Origin: Oryza sativa Japonica Group
Taxonomy: Eukaryota > Streptophyta > Magnoliopsida > Poales > Poaceae
NCBI RefSeq assembly: GCF_034140825.1
Contig: NC_089037.1
Location: 5,654,001-5,718,000 of the forward strand
DNA length: 64,000 bases
Reading direction: 5' to 3'
Shown: positions 51,801 through 63,222 of the stretch, in pieces
How the letters are laid out: every line of letters starts with the position of its first letter
How positions within the stretch are numbered: the first letter of the stretch is position 1
Program-made: the position numbers and the translations under genes
The notes under the pieces: model-generated
What the model was told of the DNA's origin: nothing
What the model saw: only the letters and a program-made list of their open reading frames with translations
The model's database searches: none

Positions 51801-52363
51801 ATGACGACGCCGCCCCAGAGCGGGACGGTGCCAGCGGAGAGGATCTTGATGGCAATCGCGCTGCCAATCACCTCCTGGATGTCCGCGCCGACGAGCGCGA
51901 GCTCGGTCATGGCCCAGAGCGCGCGCGTGGCCCAGGGCGGGTACTCCTCCCTGCAGAGCTCGGCGAGGTGCTTCCCCGTGGCGACCCCGAGCCGCGCGGA
52001 GAGCAGCTGCACCAGGGCGCCCATGACCGTCGCCCACAGCAGCAGCCACAGCAGCTGGTACCCCGCCGCCGCGCCGGCCTGCAGGTCGCCCTCCAGGTTC
52101 CCCGGGTCGAGGAACGCGATGCACATGAGGAACCCGGGCCCCGTGAACCGCCACAGCTTGCGCCACGAGAAGGCCGGGCGCATGGCGTCGCCGCCGCCGC
52201 CGCCGCCGTCCTCCGAGTCGGAGTCCGAGACGGCGATGGAGACCTTGTCGTCGGAGTCGTACGCGCGCTCGTCGTACTCGTCGTGGGCGGTGGCGGTGGC
52301 GGTGGCGGTGGCGGCGCCGCCCCCCACGGGGAGGAGGCTCTCGGCGAGGTCGCGCGACGCCAT
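48805..52363 (-). CDS. NRAMP2: NRAMP metal transporter, 524 aa, four exons
   Basis: Proton-coupled divalent-metal (Fe/Mn/Cd) transporter, probably vacuolar. Exons: 52363-51786, 50394-50258, 50162-49510 and 49011-48805; total 1575 nt, phases close. An acidic Ser-rich cytosolic N-terminus (about 1-65) precedes TM1 with the metal-binding motif DPGN (86-89). TM6 carries MPHN (262-265). The consensus transport motif [20 protein letters not shown] sits between later helices. The first intron is 1.39 kb. The start at 52363 is chosen because the family begins [11 protein letters not shown]-like; the frame is open further upstream to an ATG at 52561 that lies inside a Helitron. The NRAMP2 name rests on memory of the rice protein's start and length and is less sure than the family call. 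Confidence 0.93.
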
Positions 52364-52496
52364 GGTGGGGGGGAGTGCGGCGACGGCGAGGTGGGCGAGC
52401 GAGTGGGAAGAAATGGATGGGTCAGGACTCAGGAGGGAGGTTAGGATGGGAAGTTGTGCTCTCTGGACTCTAGGAGTGGTTGTTTTTCTAAGATAA

Positions 52497-55400
52497 CAAG
52501 TATAGTGGCCCGCGCAGATTGCGCGGCTAGCATCATTATATTTTCTCTCATATAATAGCATATATGTTTTCTCATTATATTATTCAAATATATTAAAATG
52601 ACAACATAATTTTAAATTTTACAATAACTTTACAAAACTACTAATGTGTAATGTTTATATTATATTTTATATACGTGTTAGTTATTAATTATTTTTAATA
52701 TCAAATTTTAGTTATTTGTAAATTATATATATTCCTATATGGACTCTAGACTCGTCTTTTAATATTTCTTTTTTTAATTCATTTTTATTTATGAATTTTT
52801 ATTATTTCTAATTGTATTTCTATGTGGACTCTAAACTCATCTTTCAATATTCTTTAATTTTTAATTTCGAATTTCAGTTGCTTCTAAATTATATTCCAAT
52901 ATTTGTATTCCTATATTGACCTTAAATTCTTCTTCCAATGTTTTTCTTAATTTTGAATTTTAGTTATTTGTAAATTGTATTTTTATACAGACTCTAAACT
53001 CTACTTTTAATTTTATTATGTTTATTCCAAATTTTAGTTAGTTTTAAATTCCTATATGGACTCTATACTCTACTTCTAATATTCCTTATTTTTTTAATTC
53101 CGAATTTCTATTTTTTTTTCTAAATTGTATTTCTATATATACTCTATACTTTACTTCTAATATTCCTTATTTTTAATTCCGAATTTATATTATTTCCTAA
53201 TTGTATTTCTATATGTACTCTATACTCTACTTCTAATATTCCTTATTTTTAATTCCGAATTTCAGTTATTTCCTAATTGTATTTCTATATGAACTCTATA
53301 CTCTACTTCTAATATTTCTTTTTTTTTAATTCTGAATTTCAGTTATTTCCTAATTGTATTTCTATATGGACTCTAGTCTCCTCTTCTAATATTCCTTTTT
53401 TTCATTCCGAATTTCAGTTATTTCCTAATTGTATTTCTATATAGACAGACTCTAGTCTCCTCTTCTAATATTCCTTTTTTTAATTCTGAATTTCAACTAT
53501 TTCTAAATTGTATTTCTATATGGACTCTAGTCTCCTCTTCTAATATTCCTTATTTTTTAATTCCGAATTTCAGCTATTTTTAAATTGTATTTCTATATGG
53601 ACTCTGTCTTTTCTTTTTCTCCGATTAATGTGAGAATTTCTAGGCCATGAGAGCGAACTTGGAGGTTCCTTTTTCTATTCCTTTAATTATATATTTAATT
53701 CCAAATTTCTTTGTAAATTGTATTTCTATATGGACTCTAGTCTCCTCTTCTAATATTTCTTATTTTTAATTCCGAATTTCAGCTATTTTTAAATTGTATT
53801 TCTATATGGACTCTGTATTTTCTTTTTCTCCGATTAATGTGAGAATTTCTAGGCCATGAGAGCGAACGTGGAGGCTCCTTTTTCTATTCCTTAAATTCTA
53901 TATTTAATTCTGAATTTCTATTTTTTCCTAATTGTATTTCTATATGGATTATATAGTCTACTTCTAATATTCCTTATTTTTAATTCCGAATTTCAGTTAT
54001 TTCCTAATTGTATTTCTATATGGAGTCTATACTCTACTTCTAATATTTCTTATTTTTAATTCCGAATTTCAGGTATTTTCTAATTGTATTTCTATATGGA
54101 CTCTAGTCTCCTCTTCTAATATTCCTTATTTTTTAATTCCGAATTTCAGCTATTTGTAAATTGTATTTCTATATGGACTCTAGTCCCCTCTTCTAATATT
54201 CCTTATTTTTAATTCCGAATTTCAGCTATTTGTAAATTGTATTTCTATATGGACTCTGTTTTTTCTTTTTCTCCGATTAATGTGAGAATTTCTAGGCCAT
54301 GAGAGCGAACGTGGAGGCTCCTTTTTCTATTCCTTTAATGGACTCTAGTCTCCTCTTCTAATATTTCTTATTTTTAATTCCGAATTTCAGCTATTTTTAA
54401 ATTGTATTTCTATATGGACTCTGTATTTTCTTTTTCTCCGATTAATGTGAGAATTTCTAGGCCATGAGAGCGAACGTGGAGGCTCCTTTTTCTATTCCTT
54501 AAATTATATATTTAATTCTGAATTTCTATTTTTTCCTAATTGTATTTCTATATGGACTATATAGTCTACTTCTAATATTCCTTATTTTTAATTCCGAATT
54601 TCAGTTATTTCCTAATTGTATTTCTATATGGAGTCTATACTCTACTTCTAATATTTCTTATTTTTAATTCCGAATTTCAGGTATTTTCTAATTGTATTTC
54701 TATATGGACTCTAGTCTCCTCTTCTAATATTCCTTATTTTTTAATTCCGAATTTCAGCTATTTGTAAATTGTATTTCTATATGGACTCTAGTCCCCTCTT
54801 CTAATATTCCTTATTTTTAATTCCGAATTTCAGCTATTTGTAAATTGTATTTCTATATGGACTCTGTTTTTTCTTTTTCTCCGATTAATGTGAGAATTTC
54901 TAGGCCATGAGAGCGAACGTGGAGGCTCCTTTTTCTATTCCTTTAATTATATAATAGATTTTATACTCGGTTTTTTATATTTATCTTAATCAAATTTCTT
55001 TAGATTTGGCTAAATTTATAGAAAAAAATAGTACCATGTCCGTTCCAAAATATAAGAACAACCGAATGGGACATTTTCTAGGATGTGGATTTTCATTCCT
55101 TGAGAGGATATCCCCTCATTGTTTGCATGTCATTTAAATAGTTATAAAAAAAATTGACAACATATATTAATACGAAATATATCACTCTCCAAACATGTTA
55201 AACTGAAAATAGTTATCGCACATTCGCCGCTATATTTATTATTTTATTACAACTTGTAGAAGTTGAATCTAAGCTTGCATGTTTGTAGACTGATATATTT
55301 CATATTAATCTATTTTGCCAATTTGTTCATATTTTTTATGACTATTTAGGTGGCATGTGTACCCCATTTCCTAGTAGTCTGTCCAGATTCGTGGTAATAA

Positions 55401-55798
55401 AAAATATCACATCTAGTTCTTGGTTATTATATTTTGGGACGGATGAAGTAATATTTATAACACCAAATTAGTTTTATTAAATTTAAAATTGAATATATTT
55501 TGATATATGTTTGTGTTTATATTTGAAATGTAAAATATTTTTCTATAAACCTGATAAAACTTTAAAAAAATTGACTAAGAAAAAAGTTAAATGACTTATA
55601 ATATGATGCGAAGGGAGTACTTTTTTAACCGCAACTAATAACATTTAATATATTAGAACTAAGGGACGAGCTATAAAAAAATTAGGGATAAAACATGGGA
55701 TCTGATGGTTATCTATGCAAACTACACTCGCGAGCTTGGTGCACGTGGTGAGAGGAGAGGATGAAAGGAGCACGACTTCTCTTTTAAGCTAGTAGAGA
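52497..55798 (-). mobile_element. Non-autonomous Helitron, 3.3 kb
   Basis: On the minus strand it begins TCTCTACTAGCTTAAAAGAG (55798 down), the usual rice Helitron 5' end, and finishes with a GC hairpin (CCGCGCAATCTGCGCGG), 9 nt and CTTG, with T outside at 52496. The 3' end matches that at 57166, which ends CTAG. No Rep/helicase frame is present. The interior is largely a minisatellite, plus a MITE-like stretch near 55030-55450. Confidence 0.75.
52740..54947. repeat. Minisatellite of about 76-bp units with a 608-bp higher-order duplication
   Basis: The unit reads ATTGTATTTCTATATGGACT, then CTAGTCTCCTCTTCTAATAT, then a TTAATTCCGAATTTCAG part. About 28 degenerate copies are present. A second module (GATTAATGTGAGAATTTCTA, then GGCCATGAGAGCGAACGTGG) interrupts it at about 53630, 53830, 54270, 54440 and 54880. 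Blocks 53732-54339 and 54340-54947 are near-identical tandem copies. Confidence 0.85.
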
Positions 55799-56930
55799 AA
55801 CATCCAAAATCAAGTAAAAAAAGAAAACACTAGCCAAGTTTTTGATAGAAAGATATGTTTTTAAAAATCAAGAAATTAAAAATATAGCATTTGCAAATAT
55901 TTAAATGTAACTAGGCAAAGTATTTGTATTGTATTAAAATATGGTACCAGGTGCTTTTTAAAGATTTTATTTTTAGATGCATACACCATCATTCCATAAA
56001 AAATGAACCAGTGCTAGAGCAAGTATGACTGCATGAGTAATCGAGTACTACTGTCTATATTTAAATTCTGTCGTCAGATTGTACTTGGTATACGGAAGCA
56101 TTCTAATTAAACAATACTAGCCCTTTTGTGTTGACATTGGACTATAAATTGGGCTATTATCCCATTGGATAATATCTTGGGTACACTTCCTATATCTTTG
56201 AAAGTTCTTGAGAGCTCAGACTCGTTCAGAAAAATCTGATCCGTTAATGCTTGTTTGCATCGGTTGTTTTTCATTACCTTTTTTTTTCTCACTTTTTCTG
56301 TTCTATTTTCGCGGTGATGCATCGGTTGTTGACAACGTCAAAAGCAGCAAATTTATGATCGCTTGATCAGCGGGAGGACGATCCCTCTCGCGTAGCATTT
56401 TCGCCCATGATCTAACGAATTTTGGCGGCTCTATTAATTGCTAGTCGAGGTAGATGATTCTACGAAGATAGTGATGGATTCGTATAATCGTATTACTAGA
56501 TAGTAGTAAAAATTTTAGATACCCATGTACTGATGTACATATTGGATGGTAGCAAATAGTGCTTTAGCGCCGTATCGTTTTCACCGTGGATAATTTGGGG
56601 GCAAAGGTAGATCGTTAAACCCTTTATTCTAGTTAATTATCAGGACAAGGACTCGATGAGCAAATTGTCTTTGGGAGTTCGCTTTTCCTTGCCAAGAACA
56701 AAAGTGAGTGTAGAATAGATCGAATTTCAGAGTGTAGAATAGATCGGTCGAGAACGCAAGACCTCTCCTTTTTCCGCACCTTTTTCTCTCGCTTTAATCG
56801 TGCGTTCCACCGGGCATCAACAGACAGCACCACTCGGCTGACGAATCCACGTTGCTGACTCACTGTGTGTCTACGTTCATCAGCTGTCCATATTTTTCAA
56901 TAATGTGAAAGGGCTTATTTAGAAATAATA
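55799..56930. other. Spacer upstream of the Helitron
   Basis: AT-rich, non-coding. Before the Helitron inserted, this side was continuous with the NRAMP 5' end, so the ancestral NRAMP promoter may lie here. Confidence 0.35.
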
Positions 56931-57158
56931 ATCTCTCTGTTTCAGTTTATACGACGTTTTGACTTTGGTCAAAATCAAGCTACTTTAAGTTTAACCAAGT
57001 TTGTAGAAAAAATTAGTAACATTTTCAACTCAAGACAAATTTATTATAAAAATATATTCAGTTATTGATTTGATAAAACTAATTTAGTATTACAAATATT
57101 ACTATATTTATATATAAACTTAGTTAAACTTGAAACAGTTTGCCTAAAACGGAGGGAG
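56931..57158. mobile_element. Stowaway-type MITE
   Basis: Starts near ATCTCTCTGTTTCAGTTTAT, ends AAAACGGAGGGAG, with TA after it (57159-57160) and before it. 228 bp. Confidence 0.7.
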
Positions 57159-57165
57159 TAGTTAA

Positions 57166-58376
57166 CTAGCATAGTAGTCCGCGATATTGCGCGGCTAGCA
57201 TTGTTATATTTTTTCCTTATATAATAGCTTAAATATTTTCATACGTTATTATTAAAATGTATTAAAAATAGCAACACAATTTTGAATTTTGTATTGTATC
57301 GATAGTTATTAATTATTTTCGAATTTTGAATTTTACTCATTTCTATATTGTATCGTATCCCTATATGTTTTCTAGACTCTTCTCTCAATTTTGCTTGTTT
57401 TCTAAATTTAAATTTTAGTTATTTATAAATTGTATTTCTATATGTACTATAAATTATACTTTTAATTCCGACTTTCAATTAGTTCTAAATTTAGAGTTAA
57501 CTTAAAAATTAATTTTAAATATTTAAATTTTGATTTTTCTTTGAATTAATAGTCCATTCCATGGGACTCTTGGATTTCGGACGGTGCAAAGTTGCAAACT
57601 ATAAGTGCCATGCGAGTGAACGCGAGCAGTGGCGCAGCTACCGGGGGTGCCGGAGGGGGCCAGCACCCTCCCCCCGGTGGCTGCTAGTAGTATATTACAG
57701 GGTTAGACAATTAGACATCATCCACTGTTAGGCCATTAGTACGTTAGATTATAGTCAGACACTTAGTACTTAGTCTTATGATTTTCATCTTTTTAAAGTA
57801 AAATAGAAAATGCTTATTTATGAGACTATTTGGTAATTTACATTGAAAGAATTTAGCAACAAGGACTAGTTCCAAGCTTCCAATGATATTATTAAAGATC
57901 TGAATTCAAGTTTTTTAGGCAAAACATATGGTGCCTTGTTATATTGAACATTTGAACCTCTTTTTTTAAAAACATAACATATGATAGTTTTGTAATCTAG
58001 CTAAAAAAAGCTATATTTATATACACATTGGTTATTGTCAGTAGTGACTATTTAGCTTATTATCCATATTGGTTAATCGGTCTTATGACTTCCTCCCCCA
58101 CATCCCCCCTAACCTCAAATCTTCGCCACTGAACGCGAGAGTACCCGTGTGTGTCTCGCATAACGTGTGACGCCTCCTGGCCGTGTCGAAGCCTCTTCAG
58201 CCGAGACGTACGGCTCGTCTGTTGCAGATCCCGTGCAAAAACTGAACACGGCGGCGTCGCCCGTCGCATCGGCCATGGTCCCTGGACAGCGACGACGGCG
58301 TCGCGCGTGGCGCGTCCCGTCGCCACGACGCCCGCTCGTGCGAGGGAGAGTGGAAGCCGCGAGCGTGGGCATCACA
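57166..58376 (-). mobile_element. Second Helitron, same family, 3' part (5' end unresolved)
   Basis: On the minus strand: GCTAGCCGCGCAATATCGCG, then GACTACTATG, then CTAG, with T outside (57165). It aligns with the 3' end of the Helitron at 52497, and the next 300 bp are related too. A hAT element interrupts it and a CACTA-like element follows. The right border given is simply where the CACTA-like element's target site begins. Confidence 0.6.
57627..58131. mobile_element. Non-autonomous hAT element, 505 bp
   Basis: Termini CAGTGGCG and CGCCACTG, with perfect 8-bp target duplication AACGCGAG at 57619-57626 and 58132-58139. Length and termini are typical of rice hAT MITEs. Confidence 0.88.
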
Positions 58377-58379
58377 GTA

Positions 58380-59506
58380 CAATGGTGGAGAATAGCTCTA
58401 TAGTCCCGGTTGGTAACCCTTTGTAGTCTCGGTTTTTCAACCGGGACGGACTAAAGATCGCAATCTTTAGTCCCGATTCAAATAATCGGGACTAAAAATA
58501 TGGTCCCGGTTGTTGTTACCAACCGGGACTAAAAAAGTTTTGTTTGTTTTCTTTTCCTTTCATCCGGTTGGCCTTTTTCCTTTTGTATTGTTCTTTAGCT
58601 TTCGCTCGTGGATCAAATGAATAAAATCAACAACAGAGCCTAAATCATAGATCGAATGAATAAAATCAAACAACAAAACATCCATATTCTTTACACTTGT
58701 TCAGATCTACAACATCTTCAGAACAATGAGCATTCATCACAGAGAACAAAGAGAGCATTCATCACAGAGAATAGAGAAAGAAAAAAGAAAGTTCACATCT
58801 ACAACATCTCCAGCATTCATCAGATAGCATAGAGAAAAGAAAAAAAAAGTTCTCCGCCTGCCGCCGCCGCCCTCCCGACCGGCGCCGGCTGTCCCCGACG
58901 CAGCCGGCTGCCGCCCTCTCGACCGGCGCCGGCCACCGCCACCTCGACCGGCGCCAGTCGCCCCCATCTCGCCGCCCCGCGCCCGATGCAGCCGGCCACC
59001 GCCCCTCTCGACCGGCGCCGGTCGCCGCCGCCCTCGATGCAGCCCGCCGCCGCCTCCATCTCGTCGCCTCGCGTCGGGCCGCCGCGGAGGCCTCCATCCC
59101 GTCGCCCTGTCCGGGGCCGCCGTGGCCGGCCTCCATCCCGCCGCCCCGCTGGAGGGGAGGAGAGGGGAGGAGGAGATGGGGTGAGAGAAGAAGGAAGAGA
59201 AGGATGGGAGGAAAGGAGGAGAGAAGAAGATAAGATGGAGAGGATGGCTGGATGGGAGAGGAGGGGATAAGGATGGAATTAATAGGAGACTTTCATGCGC
59301 GCGCGTGGATAGAGGCTTTGTTTTACCGGTTGTTAGAATTTTTAGTCCCGGTTACACCAACCGGGACTAAAGTTAGGATCACCAACCGGGACTAAAGATC
59401 AAATATGCCCACTGTAGCCACCAACCAGGATTAAAGATGATTTTTAGTGGAATCGGGACTATTGTGGATTTTGGTCGGCCGACCAAAAATGGTTTCTCCA
59501 CCAGTG
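58380..59506. mobile_element. Non-autonomous CACTA-like element, 1127 bp
   Basis: Ends CAATGGTGGAGAA and, inverted, CACTGGTGGAGAA, with 3-bp duplication GTA (58377-58379 and 59507-59509). Subterminal regions hold several direct and inverted copies of TAGTCCCGGTTGGT. The centre (about 58850-59260) is GC-rich with mirror-like open frames on both strands that I do not regard as genes. Confidence 0.8.
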
Positions 59507-60379
59507 GTAGCAAAGCCACAACACTGCAATGCCACTTGTACGTCCGGTTCCAATTTATGTGTTTAGTTCACGTTAAAATTGAAAGTTTGGTTGAAATTAG
59601 AATGATGTGACAGAAAAGTTGAAAGTTTATATGTGTAGAAAAGTTTTTATGTGATAAAAAAGTTAAAAGTTTGTAACTAAACTCGGCCTTAAGCGCCGGT
59701 TGATTCTCGCATGTACTAGTACACAGTACACCAGTACTACTGTACCACTAGCACTACTGATCGCGCTAATTTTTCGCTTAAACAAACGGGAATCAGAGGG
59801 AGCGCGACAGGCGACAGCCGCCGGGGACAATCAGGGTAGTACTCCGTATCTCTCATCCGGTCATTCTTCTCACTGCGTGAGACGAACGTCGCGATCAGAT
59901 CACGGCAAATTGCGCTGGTTTATATCACCAGAAGATGAAGATGGTACTCCAATCCTGCAACTGCCAGGTGCCAAATTGAAGGTGCGCATCACGGTTGGTA
60001 GTAGCGTGCTGCCGTTCCGCACTTCATCACAGGGCTTCGGTTAGATCCTCCGTATTTGGAATTTTCAGATGATCTCCCGGCCTGTGCATCGCTGATTCGC
60101 TGTTAGCGTGATAAGATCGCGACTAAGCCGGCCGGAGTAGACTTTTTCTGGAGCACTAGCGAGCTTGGCCTTTTAATTTCTTCAGTTCGGTGGACTGTCT
60201 TCTGACGTGGTGTATATGTGGCGATACCAGTCTCCTGTGGGGCCCAGCTGGCAGCCTCCGTAGCGGAAGGGGAAGGACGCGCCACGCCGGCGAGGCAGCG
60301 TCCTCGCCGCTGGCCTTGGCCTGACTCGTGGCCGTTATCTGATCCGATCTCCTAAGTAAAAAAAAAAGCTAACCCACTA
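59507..60379. other. Spacer
   Basis: A stretch at 59558-59692 (GTGTTTAGTTCACGTTAAAA to AACTAAACTCGGCC) looks like a decayed MITE. The remainder has no recognised gene. Confidence 0.3.
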
Positions 60380-60546
60380 CTCCCTTTATCCAAAAAAAAA
60401 AAGCTAACTTAGGAGGAAATATGATTCTATCCTAATACAACGAATCTAGATATGATGGGTTACATTCTTTGTTAGGTTGTTTTTACAACGAATCTAGAAA
60501 TGATGGGTCACATTTTTTGTTAGGTTGTTTTTTTTAACGGATAGAG
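60380..60546. mobile_element. Stowaway-like MITE with internal duplication
   Basis: CTCCCTTTATCC and GGATAGAG ends between TA dinucleotides. Inside, ACAACGAATCTAGA-ATGATGGGT-ACAT-TTTGTTAGGTTGTTTTT occurs twice (split here at variable bases). Confidence 0.65.
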
Positions 60547-61209
60547 TACTTTTAGTAGATGGCGCTGTTAAACCGTCCAAACGAATGCTGCTTTGTTGTT
60601 GCACGGGCTCGTGATTCGTGAATGCCAAATCACTTGAAGACGGCTGGTCATGTGTAGACCGATCGTACACCCATGTGAGGTAGTAGTGAGTATGACCACA
60701 CGGTCCACGGGAATACGGGATCGTGATGCGGCTGATCTGGAGTTGCTGGACCATGTAATACAGATATCTGGAATTTCAGCGTGCGCTACTGTACATGTGT
60801 TCGCTGTCTGGCTCTGGGCACGCAGGTTTAGGACGATTGGCGGATTGGGATATACCAATCATGTATAGGCTAGTACCATCGCTGTGTAATCAGTTGTGAT
60901 TACTCGTTGTTAAGGACTGGAGTTCATGCTGATATATATGAGAGTTACCCATATTCTCGGGATGGGAATAATTTATTTGTGGGATACGACTAGCAGAAAT
61001 AGCTAAGCAAAAGATACTCTCCATGCGGGCACGGCAGTTCCAGCTGACAGAGTTCAATTGGGAAGTGTTAATGTGGTCACCCTGGGTCACCATCAATTGT
61101 AATTATAACTAATCGCCTATGCAGATTAACACTGACGTACAATTGCTTATCTATTGTATTAGCAAAAAAAAAACAGTGTCATGATTAACATTTGATTAAA
61201 CTAGCTATA
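60547..61209. other. Spacer
   Basis: No gene or bounded element seen. Confidence 0.35.
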
Positions 61210-61421
61210 CTCCTCCGTTCTAAAATATAAGCATTCTTAATTAGCAATAAAACTGAACAAGTGTTTATTTTAACCATTGCTAGTTATGCAACTAGACCAT
61301 CACAATTATAAATACTTATATTTGGGAATTGAGCTAGTATATCTGTACCCCCGTCCAAAAAAACCAATCCCGCCTATGAATCTGAACACATATCTAAAAA
61401 TTCGTTTTTTTAATGACGGAG
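61210..61421. mobile_element. Stowaway-like MITE
   Basis: CTCCTCCGTTCTAAAATATA at the left and GACGGAG at the right, with TA on each side. 212 bp; right arm decayed. Confidence 0.55.
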
Positions 61422-62811
61422 TAGTATGTGCCTTTCAATGTCTAATTGAGCGGGTGATATGATGTCTAATTGAACTGGGTGATACATGCCTATCTAAGCA
61501 CTAGACTTTAAGGGCCACTTTCAATTGGAGAAAAAATAGAAGAAAAACAAAAGAATTGAAATCCTACACTATTCATGCTCTTGTTTAGTAGGAACGAGGA
61601 AAGGAAAAACACATGAAATTGAACTTTCATGTTCCTAGGAATCTAGAGGAAAAACGTGAAAAATTTAACATCCACTCTAAGCTCATGTTTTTCTATCTCG
61701 CGTAGGTTCGATGTAAATCTATTAGCTCATGGCCATTTTTCTATTCAATTAGTGTATGTTAGATGTGTATAAGTAAATAACCAACCCAATTTATTCTAAT
61801 AATTGAAATCCATTCCTTTTTTTTCCTAATCAAATACTCATTCCTACATAATTCTTGTGTTTTTCAATTTTTTGTATTGCATATATATTCATATCCTATT
61901 TCTTTGTTTTTTCTGTTACCATGTTTTTTCGTTCATGTGATTCAATAGGGCCTTGAGAGTATCACAAACACAGTAAGTGGGCTAGTGGCTTCCGTTTCAA
62001 CCGCAATAGGGGAGTCGGCCTGAAAGTCCATACCGCATGATGGATGCCTGCAGCTGCTAATGTGGACACTGCAACCAAATTGGAACAAGTTGTTGTATCG
62101 AAGCTTTTTCTCTAGAGAACATCATCTGTTTATCTGCACTAGTACGATCCTATTCCCTTCTACTACATGCTCACTAATGTCAGTAACCACACACACCAAC
62201 GGAATTGGCTGCTCAGTTTGGAATCACTCGACAGACAAGACACACAGACATCGGAATCCGGACGCTATCCTTCTCGTCTTCTCGTTAATTTTTCCGGCAG
62301 CAACGGAAGACTGTTCGTGTGGGAGCTTTCCCCCTTGGCTGCTGCTAGCGTCCACAAAATGAGTTCAGCTCCATGCGCGACGCCCATGCTGCGCACGCAG
62401 CCGCGAATCCGCGATGCATCTGCACGACGCACCGGCGGCCGAAGCCCTGGACCCGTTGACGAGACGCACGCACCCGCAGCCGCGCGATGCATCTGCAGGG
62501 ATGCAAGTGGGTCACACGCGAACTCACTTATAGATTGAAATAAACGAGTTCCCAAGTTAGTTTTAGCCTATAAGCGAATTTTTATGGGTAGCTGCTTGCA
62601 CCCTTATCTGCAGGACGCCCAGATCCCTTTTGCCGCTGCTGTGCACTCCTCAACCTTCAATCCCCTGCCGCCACCGGTCAGCTCTGTTGACAGGGTGAGA
62701 AAGAGTAAAGAGTGTGTGGAACACATAGAGAGAGAGAGGATATTTTTATTCTTTTTCAATAACTAGGATGACACGTGGACGTCACGCTAACAAATAATAC
62801 TCTCGGTACTA
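61422..62811. other. Spacer, with a probable MITE at about 61508-61950
   Basis: AAGGGCCACTTTCAATTGGA and, inverted, AAGGCCCTATTGAATCAC bracket about 440 bp of AT-rich sequence, the style of large rice MITEs. 61960-62811 is unassigned; small frames there show no domain. Confidence 0.3.
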
Positions 62812-62952
62812 CCTCCATCCTAAAGTATAGCAGCCTAAAATTGGATAGGATACATCCTAGTTCAATGAATATGGATAAGTGGTTGTCCAGATTTGTTGTA
62901 CTAAAATATGTACCATCTAGTCCTAAATAGTTATATTTTGGGACGGAAGGAG
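62812..62952. mobile_element. Stowaway-type MITE
   Basis: CCTCCATCCTAAAGTATAGC at the left, TTTTGGGACGGAAGGAG at the right, TA on both sides. 141 bp, about 270 bp upstream of the PPR gene start, so inside its promoter. Confidence 0.82.
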
Positions 62953-63222
62953 TATTGCGCAACAAAACTAGATTGCACTCATATTAAGGGACTCAAAGTG
63001 GACTTATTCCACGCTGTGGCCGCAGCGAGACTGGAAAGAGGCCGTGCAATATCTGGACCAGAAAAGCCCGCAGATGTCATGGGCCATATGCGATCCTGCA
63101 ATGGGCCCGCTCCAGCCGCAGCGCGTTTCCCCTTTGGCCAACGCCGTTCGCGGCGGCGCCAACGACGCCCAAAACCCTTTGCAGTTTGCAGCCGGCGAAG
63201 CGCCGCCGCCATCGGAAAAAAA

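Noticed and set aside
58762-59270. Frames in the GC-rich centre of the CACTA-like element
   Set aside because: Low-complexity composition on both strands inside a transposon.
59820-60044. Plus-strand frame 59700-60044 as a small gene
   Set aside because: No domain, no usual start context, and surrounded by repeat debris.
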